A stretch of 64,000 bases of DNA, from the NCBI GenBank assembly GCA_030544215.1, contig JARZZO010000013.1, positions 44,535,196 through 44,599,195 on the forward strand, in the 5' to 3' direction. Shown here piece after piece: positions 21,800 through 33,990 of the stretch; the stretch's first letter is position 1, and each line of letters begins with the position of its first letter. The notes beneath the pieces are model-generated. The model saw only the letters and a list, made by a program, of their open reading frames with translations. It was not told the DNA's origin and ran no database searches. Source of the stretch: Zantedeschia hybrid cultivar (lineage: Eukaryota > Streptophyta > Magnoliopsida > Alismatales > Araceae). The translations under genes were made by a program, and so were the position numbers.

Positions 21800-23208
21800 A
21801 AGACTCTCCAACTACCTTCTCTGGTGCCATGAACTCTATAGATTCACCTTTCTGGAAGGAAGCTATAGATAGTGAAATGAACTCTATATTCTAAAATAAC
21901 ACTTGGGTCTTCACTGATTTACCTCATGGTTGTAAAACTATTGGATGTAAATGGATCTTAAAAAAGAAATTGAAATCAGATGGATCAGTTGACAAATATA
22001 AGATTAGACTAGTAGCTAAAGGGTTTACACAAAAAGTCAACATAGACTATTTTGATGTATATTCACCTGTGGCTAAGATCACCACTATTAGAATCTTGAT
22101 TGCATTAGCATCCATACATAAACTTATCATATACCAAATGGATGTAAAAACCGCTTTCTTAAATAGTGAACTAGATGAAGAGATTTATATGGATCAACCC
22201 GAGAACTTCATTGTTCCAGGCCAAGAAAATAAAGTTTGTAAATTAATTAGATCACTTTATGGGTTAAAACAAGCACCTAAACAATGGCATGATAAATTTG
22301 ATAAAATTATTCTTTCTTATGATTTTAAAATCAATCAAACCGATACATGTGTATACCATAAAATGTTCGGTGAAAATGTTATTATCTTGTACTTGTATGT
22401 TGATGATATCCTAATCTTTGGATCCAATATAAATGTTGTTAAAGAAGTGAAGAAATTTCTATCTCAAAATTTTGACATGAAAGATTTAGGTGAAGCTGAT
22501 TTAATCTTTAACACCATAATCATAAGAAAACCAAATGGGATAATCTTATCACAATCTCACTATATAGAAAAAAATCTTAGAAAATTTTACTACATAGATT
22601 GTCAACCCATATCTACCCCCTATGACACAAGTGTTCACCTAAAGAAAAACTTAGGCAATCCAGTGCTGCAAAATGTATATGCACAAATCATAGGATCACT
22701 TGGATTCCTTACAAACTACACAAGGCCAGACATTGCCTATGCAGTTAATAGACTTAGTAGATACACCATTAACCCAAATAAGAGTCATTGGAAAGCTTTA
22801 GAAAGAGTACTTAGATATTTAAAAGGCACAATGTCATATGCTTTATACTTTGCTGGTTATCTTTCAGTTCTAGAAGGTTATAGTGATGTTAATTGGATTA
22901 ATGATTCTCTAGATGTAAAATCCACATCAAGGTTTATTTTCCTCTTGGGAGGAGGTACAGTATCATGGAAATCTTTAAAACAAACTGTGATAGCTAGAAG
23001 TACAATGGAATCTGAAATGGTTGCACTTGACACTACTTGCACAGAAGCCGAGTGGTTAAGAGATCTATTAGCTGATATACCGTTAATGGCAAGCCCCTTG
23101 CCACCCATATCTATTATGTGTGATTGTAAATCAGCAATTGATAAGTGTAGGCAGACTAATACTGATGTAAAAATAAATAGACACTTAAAAGTGAGACACA
23201 AGAGGTGA
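21800..23208 (+). pseudogene. Copia reverse transcriptase and RNase H, largest open segment
   Basis: A single stop interrupts the start of the RT (near 21893). From 21970 a 412-codon open frame holds RLVAKGFTQK, YSPVAK, QMDVKTAFLNSEL, LYGLKQAPKQWHDKFD and the catalytic YVDD at 22396-22407. The RNase H follows, with GYSDVNW, a TSRFIFLLGGG block, ARSTMESEMVAL (E) and the later catalytic-type D region, ending at RHLKVRHKR. The C-terminal tail seen in intact relatives (LADPLTK) is lost. This is the best preserved part of the element. Confidence 0.95.
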
Positions 23209-23610
23209 GGATGAGTTATACTCTTAATGAGTCCAAAATCTAAGAAGTAGGGTGGTACCTTGCTCACACCTTTTAAAGGATTCACCGACATGTGTGGAGT
23301 CGTGAGGCCGCGACTATGAGATGTGGGCTATCTTTTAAAACACACATGAGATACCTGCGCAAGGCCATTAATAGCGCAACCCATTTAAAATCTCGATTCA
23401 GCTATACTATGTGTGAATTTGGTAGAGTCTGAACCATGGGACCTGGTTCAAGGTCTAGTCCACCAAGCGTTCCCACAGACAATATCAAATATCGCTAAGT
23501 GAAAATTCAAACTGAAAGGTATTTTCACCCACTACATAGTAGAAAGTACTTAGCAAGTCTTTATTTATTAATACTTTTGTTTTAATGGATTCGAAGGTTT
23601 AAATCATGTG
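23209..23610 (+). other. Copia 3' untranslated part
   Basis: Between the RNase H stop and the polypurine tract; decayed C-terminal coding text in other frames, otherwise non-coding. Confidence 0.7.
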
Positions 23611-23616
23611 GGGGAT
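23608..23616 (+). promoter_or_regulatory. Polypurine tract of the copia element
   Basis: GTGGGGGAT lies immediately upstream of the 3' LTR, the standard place and composition for plus-strand priming. Confidence 0.8.
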
Positions 23617-24179
23617 TGTTAGAAAATGCAGTGCATTAAATGCGCTGCACACACCTTTTGAAAAATTACAAGCACCTTTTTCAAAACGCACAGGCACCGT
23701 TTCGGTGATTTACAACTTTCTCCCATTGGACGAATACGCCCGTTGAGAGAAATTAGGATGTGTCCCTTAACGTACGGCTGGGTCTTTCCAGCTTATGGTT
23801 GTTTGCAATGCATTGTTTTGAACAGACATCCTAGCACTATAAATAGACCACCGTGGGTGGTCATTCGGGACACCTTTTCGCAACACTTTCGAGTTCTCCT
23901 TTTCTCTTATTCCTGTTTTCTACATCTTCTTTTGCTGAGTGTTTAAGAGCAAGATCGAGATTCGTAAAGCTCTCCTTGAGGTGCTGACGGGAGAGAGGGG
24001 ATTGCCTACCTGAGGGTCGTTGTATCTCTAGGAGGTCGTTGCCGTGAGAACCGCACGTCGGTTGGCAATAGAACTCTTAGTTCTAGCGACTACGCACTTC
24101 GACCCAACAAGCTATGTTTCTAACTTTGTTTTTGTACTAATTATTAGTTGTGATTATTTTCAGTAGTACAAGTTCAACA
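23617..24179 (+). repeat. 3' LTR of the copia element
   Basis: 563 bp, same borders as the 5' LTR. TATA box at 23838-23845, hairpin at 23846-23862. About 37 substitutions from the 5' copy by hand count, dominated by C/T and G/A changes. Confidence 0.97.
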
Positions 24180-24599
24180 ATTTATAGGCCTGCACGTGGC
24201 ATGCGGGTCCCACACTTGGACATTGATCGACATGTGGGCCCATGCGTAGACAAGGTGATTGTGGGAACTCCTGAGCTGACCCCAGGGCCCAGTCCGTAAC
24301 ATTTCACTCAAATAAAGAGATGAGTCTAGAAAGATGACAACAGTTTAAGTAAGATGACATTCTTCAAAAGAGATGTTAACAATCTCTGAAAGGGAGTACC
24401 ACAACTTTGTTCTTATAATAGTCATCCTTGGCCCTCTTTGATCATTGAATTGTTTATTTTCACATAGACAACTCGAGATTCCTTATATTAGAATAAGAAA
24501 ATTTTTACCTTGATACCCAATCTAAAATAAGAAAAACAAATTAGATAAAACAAATTAATAAAATAAAATAGATATTATTAATATTTATTATAGCAGTCA
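24180..24599. other. Right flank of the copia element, no gene
   Basis: GC-rich for about 120 bp, then AT-rich. Nothing recognised. Confidence 0.4.
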
Positions 24600-25430
24600 G
24601 AAATTGATCAAGCGACAATGACCATCCGATTAGACTTTTTGGCTACTCGATAGAATTTGTAAAATTGGAAATGCCCAGGATAAAGTCTGCAATAGGGAGA
24701 AGAGACATCAGAAGACCTCCCGTTCTTCTGGAGAACAAAATCCTCCGATGCCTAAATCATGTTCTAAAAATAAATGGATTCTCTAGAGTTTTAGGTTAGT
24801 ATTCAGCATACCTTTCACCGGACAAAGTTAAGGATATATATAGTCTCCCTTTGATGCGAGACATCATGGGGGTTGTTTACCTTTGGGAAGTTAATTGGCC
24901 TATGCTCCGTGTCTTTTAATTGAGGGGATCGTGTGATATTGGACAAAGAAGGATCTCCTCTCATGATCGGAGGAACAGATTGTGTGAACTTGTCTTAAGT
25001 GGACGATTGCCGTTAACCTGCAAGACCTATCTGATGGCGGAGAAGAGTTATGGATCGACTCCAGGAGACTTTTGATCTCTCGGGCAATCGGGAGGAGGTG
25101 GCCTTTGAGCCCAGGCTCTTGGACCCCCTCCCTCAGAAGAGTCGTGGATCTTCGGTTACCGAGATAGTAGGCTTTTTTCAGTGCCCGATAGACGACCAAG
25201 ACACTGTGGTGTCTCGGAGCTTACCGACTGATGTGTCGGTCTTTCCGGCCTGGTATTCATGGGACTTGAGTCCATACACACTCTAGGTTTCTATCTTCGG
25301 CTTGCTAATTTGGATACTGAGAGAATTCACGTGATACCTTCGTACAAGTACCTATGGATTGTGGATCATTGGGCCTCTTGGTTAAATGGGCCTAATTGGA
25401 CCAGATCCCAATCACCCATCATCACTTATT
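24600..25430 (+). repeat. Possible LTR or other retroelement fragment
   Basis: The composition changes to GC-richer text with CCTCCGATG and GGCCTAATTGGACC-type phrases, and TATATATAG near 24834. It resembles the tone of plant LTRs such as the segments at 29580 and 52140. No paired LTR, primer site or polyprotein is present. Low confidence. Confidence 0.3.
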
Positions 25431-26790
25431 TTAAATAGAATAAATGATTTAAGTTTTCTGATTGAATATTTAATCTCTCCTAAAATAAGTCAATTTTACT
25501 TGAAACAGCAAAGTCCATAAACCACAGCGAACAAACTCAAATAACTCATCGTATTTTAAACTTGCTCGATTATCAAATAGAATGCTCGATGCACAGAGAG
25601 GTGTCACGGCTCCCCTGTGGCTAAATATTATACGAGTCGTATAACTTAGGACATCCAACCATGAATATCGTCTTTAAAAAGAAACATGTGAAAAAAGTTT
25701 ATTAAGAGATTTAAGTAAAATATATTCAAAGTATTGGAATTCTTTTCACTCAATATCTTAAAATATTTAACATGATTTCCAATTTGATATGCTTGTAGGC
25801 GTCTATAAATATCGATTCGATTATTTTAAGAGGAGACAATGGACCCTAGAAATTATTTATATGGTCAGGCCAAAAGTCGAGGTCGTTTGATCTACGCACT
25901 GCCGTTGAGACGGAAACTCTTGGTAAGGCTTCGTTGTATCACTTTGTTTAAATGTGGTATTATCTGATGATTCTGATCTTTGATCAAATGACTGCCACAC
26001 GGAAGGACTTGACTGTACAATAACACTCACCTCTCTCTCCGCATATATATATATATATTAAAAATAAAAATTAATGACTTGTTTGATTGAAATATTAGTA
26101 TCAGACTAATATTTTTAAAGTCCATACTACTAAAACAATGCGAAGTACAATAGTCCGAGAAGAATTATATGAAGAGAGGAGAAGAGAGGGTGTCTTTAGA
26201 CTCTTGAAAGCTGGATAATAATATTTTTGTTACAGTTTTAGATCCACAGTGAATTGGTTAGGATAATAAACTTTACTAGTACATGAATACTAAAACTCAT
26301 GAACAATAACCAAGATGTATTATTCTAGAATAATCAAATTACCTCATTAATTAGGAAAACCTTGTTAAACATGCCCCTAGACTGTGAGATGCCACGCAGG
26401 TATGCAAATGATAACCGATAACCAAATTATTAACTTATAAGTCAATTGACGTGGACAGTATTCGTAAATTGATATGCATAACATATAAGGTAATTAACAA
26501 AGACAAAACTTTTTAAAACTGAATGCACATGACACACTAATAACTCTATTATCCGTTAGATTATTGATTTATATGTCAATTAAAAGATAATCCTTTTAAA
26601 ATGATAATATAATAGATAAGATCACGGATCTACATCGAATCTGCACCAAATCCTACTTATTTATACTTCCCAATGGGATCCTTTAAATCTTTTCTCATGT
26701 ACTTTTGTATGTCCTGAAACATATAGAAAAAAAGATAAATAAATCATTTAATCTTGAAATGATTACATATACCTCGTCACCTCCCCCTTC
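25431..26790. other. AT-rich intergenic DNA, no gene
   Basis: Only a TA microsatellite (26043-26060) and a repeat-like stretch near 26405-26600 (resembling 14110-14200) stand out. Confidence 0.4.
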
Positions 26791-27560
26791 TATGTATTCA
26801 GGAGCATACACAAACACAGGAGGTGGTGGTCTAGAAGATCCCCGTTCCTTACATTTCCAATGCGATGTGACTCCAAAGTGAGGTCATGGCTTTCGGGTGC
26901 ATACAAGGAAGTCTATACATGGTTGTGGGAGCCGCCATCTCCCCCACAGAAGGCATCCTTTGCACTCTGTGTGGAGTCCGCAGAATTCTCATTTCTTCCA
27001 TAAGCAAGTGATGCATTAGGTTGTGCATCCTTGTCTTGCCAACGTCATGCTTATGGGTGGTCTGGTGATCTTTAAGACTTGTGGTTTAAACGTGTGGTGG
27101 GGTCCTTAGAGGTGTGGGGTGGCAGAAAATGGGGTCAAGATTTGGACAGCACAATGGATTTTCCATGGACCCATCACAAGATCACAAATATCTACTCTTA
27201 GCCTGGCCAATCAAAATTTACCAGCTAAAGTGCCATTAAATGGGCAGTTCACTGTCATATAAGTGTTTCATGGAGTGAAGCATCCATAATATGTATGCTC
27301 AATAATATGGTGAGAGGTCAGTGACCATGACTGATCCACCTCTCTTATGGGGAGAATTATATATAAAAAGGTTGGTTTCGGTCAAGTGGATGAGTGGCAT
27401 GAATTATATTTTCTTCCTAGTGGAAGGGAGCAATATATAGTAGAATTTAGTTAACCTAAGAGATCTGCTAATTAGCCGATACCATCAATAACAATTTGTA
27501 GAGTACAAGCCTCAACTTCTATAGGTAAGCTTGGAGAGATTTTTTTTGTTTGGACTCAAC
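26791..27560. other. Less AT-rich non-coding stretch
   Basis: It has a more balanced composition than its surroundings, with no long open frame. A TATATAAAAAGG motif near 27360 could be a TATA box on the plus strand. No transcript is proven. Confidence 0.3.
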
Positions 27561-28729
27561 TAGCTAGCTAGGTCGGTATGGTTGGACTATGTGAGATTTG
27601 AGCTGAAATTTATGATACTAGCAACCTAAACTGAAGCTGGTGAGTGGTGATGATCAGCCTTAGTGGATTATGCAAGTGGAAAAGGGAGAGGGAGAGGGAG
27701 AGGTAGAAGAAGAGAAGAAAGAGAGAAGGGAGTGAGTGAGATGAGAGAGGAGGGAGGTTGTTGGGGGAACAATTCTCAATGATCCAACAGAGACTTGGAT
27801 TGGATTACAAAAATACTTATTTAAATTACTTAATCTAAATTAGACAGCTAAGTACACTAACAAATGTAATTACATTGGATTAAATATATTAAACTTTTGT
27901 CTAACTCAAGTGGGATCACTCATCTTACAAAAGAGTAAGACCGATGGGAGCAGGATCCCATCATGAATTTCTGACTTTCCGATTAATGTTTAGGTAGGAT
28001 CATAAACGAATTAAAATTTTCGAGATTGGGTTCAATTATAAACTCTCATATTCATAACTTACTTAATAAATCAATCCAAGGTATACGTATGCAACATATT
28101 GCTTACCTTATGTGATTAATAGTAATGGGATAATATATCATATAATTGATACTGTCTAATTTCTCATTTTAATATCGGCAATGAGATCTTAATCCAATGG
28201 CTGTGTTCAATTCTTAATATGTGGAGTTCAATGTTTGTATTTTGACATTACATTATTTTATTCATATCAGATAATCTATCAGTTGTTTAGTTTTGTTATA
28301 TGTATCTGAAATCTTATTTTCGTATAACTATCAGCTTGAAAGCTGCATTCTGCCAAATAATCCATGATGGATTTGGCTTCAAAATTAAGTATATCAACAA
28401 AAGTGTTATAAATAAATTTGATTAATATTAAGTTGCATATTATCATTTGCACTATTAGAATCAGTCGTAGACATGAGAGAGAGAAAAATACCTAGTAAGT
28501 TGAGTAGATTGTGAAAAGACAAACAATGATAAAGAACAAGTTAGTTTATAATGGTCGGGTCAAATTCTTTGGTTTACATCTATCCTCCAAATTCTTGAGT
28601 ATTTTGTGTTAAAAAATAATGTTGGATAGTATGCATATTAGTTAGTCTGATCTTAGCTCATTAACCAGAAAAATTTCTCTTAACTTCTTTTTCTTATTAA
28701 CCTGAAAACTTTCTCTTAATGTAAGAAAA
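27561..28729. other. AT-rich intergenic DNA, GA-rich tract at 27678-27760
   Basis: No gene or named repeat recognised apart from the purine tract. Confidence 0.4.
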
Positions 28730-28804
28730 ATAAGGAGAGAGGGTGTGTGCACTTTGAGGGCTCTACACCACCCAACGCTCCTTCCACACACCCTCTCTCC
28801 TTAT
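28730..28804. repeat. Perfect 20-bp inverted repeat
   Basis: ATAAGGAGAGAGGGTGTGTG at 28730-28749 is matched exactly by its inverse at 28785-28804, with a 35-nt loop. It is not part of a recognised element; downstream is a CT-rich stretch. Confidence 0.85.
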
Positions 28805-29029
28805 CCCTCTCTTTCTTCCCTTTTCTTTCCTTTGCACCTTTTATCATCTCCTCCTCTCTCCTCTCTTATCCCCCCTTGTCTTTATTTTGCTTTCTTTGTT
28901 GGAACGAAAATGAACTCCCACATAGTTTGTGACTTCGAAATTAATTCATTACAAACTTAATCTTAGACCACTACGAAAATGATGCCATACCACCGGATAT
29001 CGAAGGGTGCTATGATCTGAATTCTTTTA

Positions 29030-29450
29030 AAAAAATAAAAAATATAAAAAATATTTAAATACTTCCATTTAAGTTGTTTTTCACTCATTTAGATTTAATT
29101 TTTTGGATAAAAAAAATTTAACTGTAGCCATCTAATTAAATGTGTCGTTATTTGGAGATCGAAACTAAAACTCAAGGGATGGGATCGACTCTGAGAGTTA
29201 ATTTGATAAATTTTAAATTTTTTAACTATTTTTAGACATTAATTTTTGATACATGCTTGATCAGACGACTCCAGTTGACCGTCAAAGATCGAACGGTGAA
29301 AATTAAAGCCCCGAAGATAGGATCAATCCTAAAAGGCCTGTTTGAATATTTAAAAATTTATAAAAAAATTACTTTTTTAACATTGAGAGGGTGAGTTTTC
29401 TAGTGGGAGTGCATTTAACTTAGATGCACCCTAGGCACGCACGTTGAATC
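29030..29450. repeat. Dispersed repeat, copy 3
   Basis: Collinear with 2505-2910 over its whole length. It ends in AACTTAGATGCACCCTAGG, followed by a CT/TA microsatellite (29455-29474). About three quarters of the bases agree by eye. Non-coding. Confidence 0.8.
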
Positions 29451-29579
29451 CTTTCTCTCTCTCTATATATATATACTTTCTTGTTATTGCGAAACAATCT
29501 TAATTTGTAAGATACCAATAATGATAGACTTGATAATAAAGAATTCTTTACATACACAATGACTATATAGGGGATATTT

Positions 29580-30335
29580 TCGATATACACATTTTTATAA
29601 GAAGTTTTTTACTTGATTACAAGGGTTTCCGTATGTATATTGATGAAGGGGTTTTCAGCAGAGTTGGGCCCGCCCTGCTGGCCAAGGCAGCATAGTGACT
29701 TGTTCCTTGATGAAAATGGGGTCGGGCCAACTAGCTCATTCGACCCAAAAACTTGGACACTGAGAAGAAACCGTGCTACCCAGGAATAGTCTCGTATCAG
29801 AGGCTTCAAGAAGCCTTACCTATCTCTTTTTTATAAAGAGGAGCCAATCACGATGCCTAACGAAAGGTAAGTGGAATATTATCCTTATTGTCTATAGTTT
29901 TTAGTCACCTGACTTAGACATCGAAGGAGTCTTATTGGGAACACTTTTCAAGAGCCAACTGGTGTGGGTACTCAGTGCGAAGATCTTCCGGATCTTACCG
30001 GACTCGGATCAGCCTGTCCTTTGAATCAGACACATCTCGTCTGGTCCGACCTCGTGAGTGCCTGGGCAGCGTCATATACAACAACTATATAAGGGTTTTC
30101 TTCTGTATATATATTTTGTAGGGAGTTTTTGCATATATATAATTCTTTAAGGAGTTTTTTGCTAAAATCCCTCGTATAAAAACTCCCTCCAAGTATCTTG
30201 TCTTGAACTTCTTTTCAACTTCACCGGGATCACCTACCTTCGGTGGGTGGCCTCTCCGTCACTGATGACGGAATAGTTGCGGCAGAAAAATCTTATCTAA
30301 GGGAAAAGCGTTTGATAATGTAAGTTTGAACTCCC
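29580..30335 (+). repeat. Probable solo LTR or LTR-rich retroelement fragment
   Basis: A TATAAAGAGG box near 29832 is followed by GC-rich text, a pyrimidine-rich leader and CGGTGGGTGGCCTCTCCGTC, all typical of the promoter half of a plant LTR. No protein-coding part is attached. Borders are unknown. Confidence 0.4.
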
Positions 30336-30351
30336 TTGATTAAAGAGAAAT

Positions 30352-30606
30352 GTGTACATATTTTTGTTAGTTAAATCATTTGGCAAAAAAAGGTCTACTC
30401 TCAATAGATCTATGAATTCTTTGACCACATTCAAAAAATTAAGCAAGTATAAAATGAAGCGTTGCCTACTGCTTACTTTTGACTGTGATTTGGGCTTTGT
30501 ATTCTGTCATAAACAGGGTCAAAAACCAATCACTGCATGCATCTCTGAAGACTTAGAGCAATCTAATCCCACACCTCATGTGTGTCTTAATTTAGCCGAA
30601 AACTAG
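30352..30606 (+). other. 84-codon open frame, probably not a gene
   Basis: No motif is recognised. It lies between repeat fragments, with no TATA box or splice context that I can support. Confidence 0.2.
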
Positions 30607-30651
30607 CTAGACTCCCTTAATATCGCCATGTTGACAAACAGAAGGAAAGAG

Positions 30652-31240
30652 GATTAGAGAGAGAAGAAATAACATCATTTCAGCAACAAACCACATGGTA
30701 TTAATTTTGTCCTGTGGAATGCGAAGAGGGATTGCTGCAGTTACTTGACAAACAAATATGATCAACTCAATTTTGAGGATGCAGATAAAATTTAGTTTGA
30801 GCTCTGGGATCTAAATAACTCAAACATCCAGTTGATTCCTAGGTCAAATGTACGTGGATGGAGCTTGTGAGCTCTCTCAAGGTACTGCTGGAGCTGGCTA
30901 CATCACCAGAGATTTTAAGGGCAATATTCATCAATGCAGGGTATCTTCCTAGGTGTAAAATCGCCTGAGGAAGCTGAAATGATAGCTCTATGGGAAGGAT
31001 TAAAAGCAGGACTTGGGATTCAGAATCACAACATCATCATAGTGGGTGACTCAAAGAATAACATTGACATGGTTAATGGAAAGCTGAAAGAAGCAAGATC
31101 ACTGGGCAGACCATTTTCCCTAGCAAATTCAAGACTTATCCATGCAAGATATATATGACACCATGTCATCAGCCTAGAAGCTAGGATTTAGCTATTTCTT
31201 TTTGTTACCGGAAAAAAAAAAAAAAAGATTAGAGAGAGAA
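30652..31240 (+). mobile_element. 5'-truncated LINE carrying an RNase H domain, with target duplication
   Basis: The insertion (30666-31226) ends in A15. It is flanked by a perfect 14-bp direct repeat GATTAGAGAGAGAA (30652-30665 and 31227-31240), which may extend to about 27 bp with three changes. The coding part is an RNase H: VDGACELSQGTAGAGY with the first catalytic D, then EEAEMIALWEGLKAG with the catalytic E, then IIVGDSKNNIDMVNG with the second D. One frameshift lies after about 30940. Some plant L1 elements carry an RNase H downstream of the RT; this is the 3' end of such an element. Confidence 0.85.
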
Positions 31241-31680
31241 CATATAGCATCATCTTCTGTGAACCAATCTGTAGCTGAAAGGCAGGCTCAGATTTATGAA
31301 AGAAATATTGATTGTGGAAAAGAGATCTGATCTACTTATCTATCTACCTATCTATATTATAAAGCAGATATGTAATATAAATATTCTCTTGATTCTATTT
31401 ATCGAGGGAGAATAATGACCCTTGGATGGCGCCTTTCGATCTTCCACCATCAATAAAACATTGATTTGTTTATCTATTACATGTGTATATGAAATGGGTT
31501 ATCAGTTATCACCATTTGTAACTAGGAATAATTTCATGAACTATTTTCTTTGGTTCTCCCTCCTTATTAATGACTCCCTTTAGAACTGAAGCCTCTTTCC
31601 CTTCTCTCCCTCCATGTCTTCCATGATTTTGCAGGTAATCTCTCTTTCAATTTGTAGGAGAGACATTAGTGATCATTTTG

Positions 31681-31682
<2 letters not shown>

Positions 31683-31770
<88 letters not shown>
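31683..31770. repeat. (CT)n microsatellite of about 44 units
   Basis: About 88 bp of uninterrupted CT. The related copy of the following sequence at 35763 lacks this tract. Confidence 0.99.
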
Positions 31771-31774
<4 letters not shown>

Positions 31775-32830
31775 CATGTAACAACATTGATCTTTCTCAA
31801 GATCATTCTGTTTAGATTTAAACTGAAATTGATCTCTTCCAAAGCCATTTAAGAATATTAAACACCCTTCATTAAGAGTTAACCCGAAGTTTTAATCATG
31901 CATTAGCATGTGTACACTAACATTATAGATAACCCCCACTAATCTGATTATTTATGAATCAGTTCCCACAATTTCAACTTTTTTTTACAAAAAAGTCCTT
32001 GTGGACACTTTTTTGGTGCCACTCCCACATCTTCAACAAAAGTTTTTATGACACTTAAAAGGCCTTGCACCAATTCACGGTAAATTGTGCAGATTGATCC
32101 TTAGATAGTTGAATCAGAAATTTTTTTTTAAATACACATATTTTAAAGTATACGTAGAAGGACATAATATTTTGGGGTAGACCAAGTGACCCCTACGTAA
32201 AATGTATATTAACAATCCCCTCTTCAACGGACAGATGTTCTTCCTGTTCTTATCTAGAAATTGCCAGAGAAGGCATTCCCCATGCGCCCCTCCATAACCA
32301 ACTCCTTTTGAAGTCGTCTTCTTCTGGGATCACCTTCTAAGATGATGAAGAGGTCATACCATGACGGTAAGGTTATCGACCAGACAAAACGGCCATGGCG
32401 GTCCTGCATAAGCACAGGCAATTTATTATTGTTGTCACCATCTCTTTTAACTATTCTCCTAATCTCCTCTGCAAGTTGTTTCTATTCATAAATAAATATA
32501 TATTTGGGAGTTATTTGGTGTACCATAAAATACCATTAAATGTTGACTTTGAAATCATTGGTTTTAAAATTAGTAAAAGTAAAACATTTGATTTTAAAAT
32601 TGTCGGCTTTAGAATGTACGATTTTGATTTTAGTTTTAGACTGAAAACAGAGATCAACCAACAAGAATGTCATATTGGTCGACCTATGTTAAAATATAAT
32701 AATTTATGACATTAGAAGTATATAAAGATATTATAAAATAATTTACAGCACTTTAAACATAAGCAAATTGCTGTTTTATGATGTTCTGCTGTATTTTACA
32801 GTACTTTATGATACATCAAATGACCCTTAG
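31775..32830. repeat. Segmental duplication, block A
   Basis: 31775-31920 matches 35763-35912 (ACATGTAACA-ATTGA, TGATCTCTTCCAAAG, GAAGTTTTAATCATGCA). 32225-32830 matches 38345-38810 (GATGTTCTTCCTGTTCTTA, AAATTGCCAGAGA, GTGCGCCCCTCCA and the MITE). The order is the same in both blocks. No gene. Confidence 0.85.
32506..32826. mobile_element. MITE with about 28-bp inverted ends (copy in block A)
   Basis: The left end GGGAGTTATTTGGTGTACCA and the inverted right end GGGTCATTTGATGTATCATA pair well. About 321 bp. TTA follows the right end, which would fit a Tourist-like target site, but the left flank reads TTT. Confidence 0.75.
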
Positions 32831-32879
32831 TAAAAAATAAAAATAAAATAAAAAGGGGCGACCGATCGAAAGCCATTTT

Positions 32880-33300
32880 GCTTAGGTGGCATAATTTATC
32901 CCTACATTTATCCACAAAATTGTAGATAAGATTAGTTTCCTCTAATCCTCTGTTGTCCTCATATCTTTGTGATTACTAAACAGGTGAGAGAAAAACTGAT
33001 ATTACCCCCTTCTTTTCCTCATACCGAACAGGCACAAAAGTCACAGGGTTTTACCCTTTACTAATTGCTAATGTTTGCTCCCTTTTAGTTGTGAAGGTGC
33101 TGAAGAACTTATGGAGTTACAAATGCTTTGTTAGTGTGGGTGTTTCGTAAACATCAATTAAAATATTTTGAAAATTTTTAAAGGTTTATAAAATTTAATT
33201 TTCTTTCTCTCCTTTCTTCCTCCTTGTGCCTCTCTATTCCTTTGTGGAGAGATCTTGAGTTTAGATTTTGACAAAGAGATATTAAAACTGCTGCCCCTCA
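32880..33300. other. Intergenic, nothing recognised
   Basis: No open frame or named repeat. Confidence 0.4.
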
Positions 33301-33309
33301 TTTTTATTG

Positions 33310-33600
33310 AAAGAATGATTCACGTGACTAAGTACGTACGCATACATACATGAGGTCAGAGTTCGAATTCACGTAAAATCTAATATTTTTCTCTCAATAG
33401 AGAGATAATTTAGCACAAACGACAATTTTGCCTAATTAGAAGATAATTCAAAGTATAATCATATTTTCAAAAAGTAATCTCAGAGATCAAGAGACCGACA
33501 CCTTTGGTGAACAATTAGGAGAATTTTTAGGCTCCCAACTCGAATGCATGACCTCTCAAAGGGAGGTCAAGAGATGAAGCCAACCATCTTCCATTTCCTA
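33310..33600 (-). mobile_element. SINE-like segment (relative of 46199-46490)
   Basis: The minus strand reads TTGGCTTCATCTCTTGACC, then GAGGTCATGCATTCGAGTTG (box B-like), then GGGAGCCTAAAAATTC, in the order seen in the better copy at 46199-46490. Degenerate; borders uncertain. Confidence 0.5.
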
Positions 33601-33837
33601 CTTTCTCTTAATTTAGAATCTCCTTCCACATGTATATCTAAATGCACCCTATAAGGATAAAGATAAATGATTCAGATAATCACATAAAAGTCTAATAAGG
33701 GGTTATTTGCATTCTCTTAAATTTATCTGAGAAATATTTTTCTAACGCATTTTGACAAGTTTTGCAAACACGAATAAAAATTAGTTAAAAAAATAAGTTA
33801 TAGATTTTCAAAATATTCCTTTCTTTCACGGGATTTA

Positions 33838-33990
33838 CTTCTTGGGTCCTGAAGACCAAGCTAATACTTCTCCAGCAAGTTTTAGCGTTGACGATGGTCA
33901 AACTTTGATGGAAGCAACCTTTTGGGTCCGGAAGACCCAGCTGACACATCTCCTATAAGTTTCAGCGTTGACGAAGGTCTTTCTAGTTTC
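33838..33990. repeat. Tandem duplication of about 80 bp
   Basis: Two copies (about 33841-33900 and 33919-33983) share TTGGGTCC-GAAGACC, AGCT-A-AC-TCTCC, AAGTTT-AGCGTTGACGA and GGTC. No function is evident. Confidence 0.75.

Larger units (their letters stand above)
18204..24179 (+). mobile_element. Complete but inactive Ty1/copia LTR retrotransposon
   Basis: The element is 5976 bp with two LTRs of equal length (563 bp). Between them gag, protease, integrase, reverse transcriptase and RNase H occur in that order, which defines the copia superfamily. The reading frame is broken by at least one early stop, a frameshift, a small deletion and further stops, so it cannot make its own proteins. The flanking five bases are GTTTA on the left and ATTTA on the right, a probable target duplication with one change. 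Hand comparison of the LTRs gives about 37 substitutions and no length change (near 6-7 per cent), mostly transitions. That implies an insertion some millions of years old, with the figure depending on the rate assumed. Confidence 0.97.

Noticed and set aside
31666..31848. Frame with a long RERERE run
   Set aside because: Translation of the CT microsatellite.
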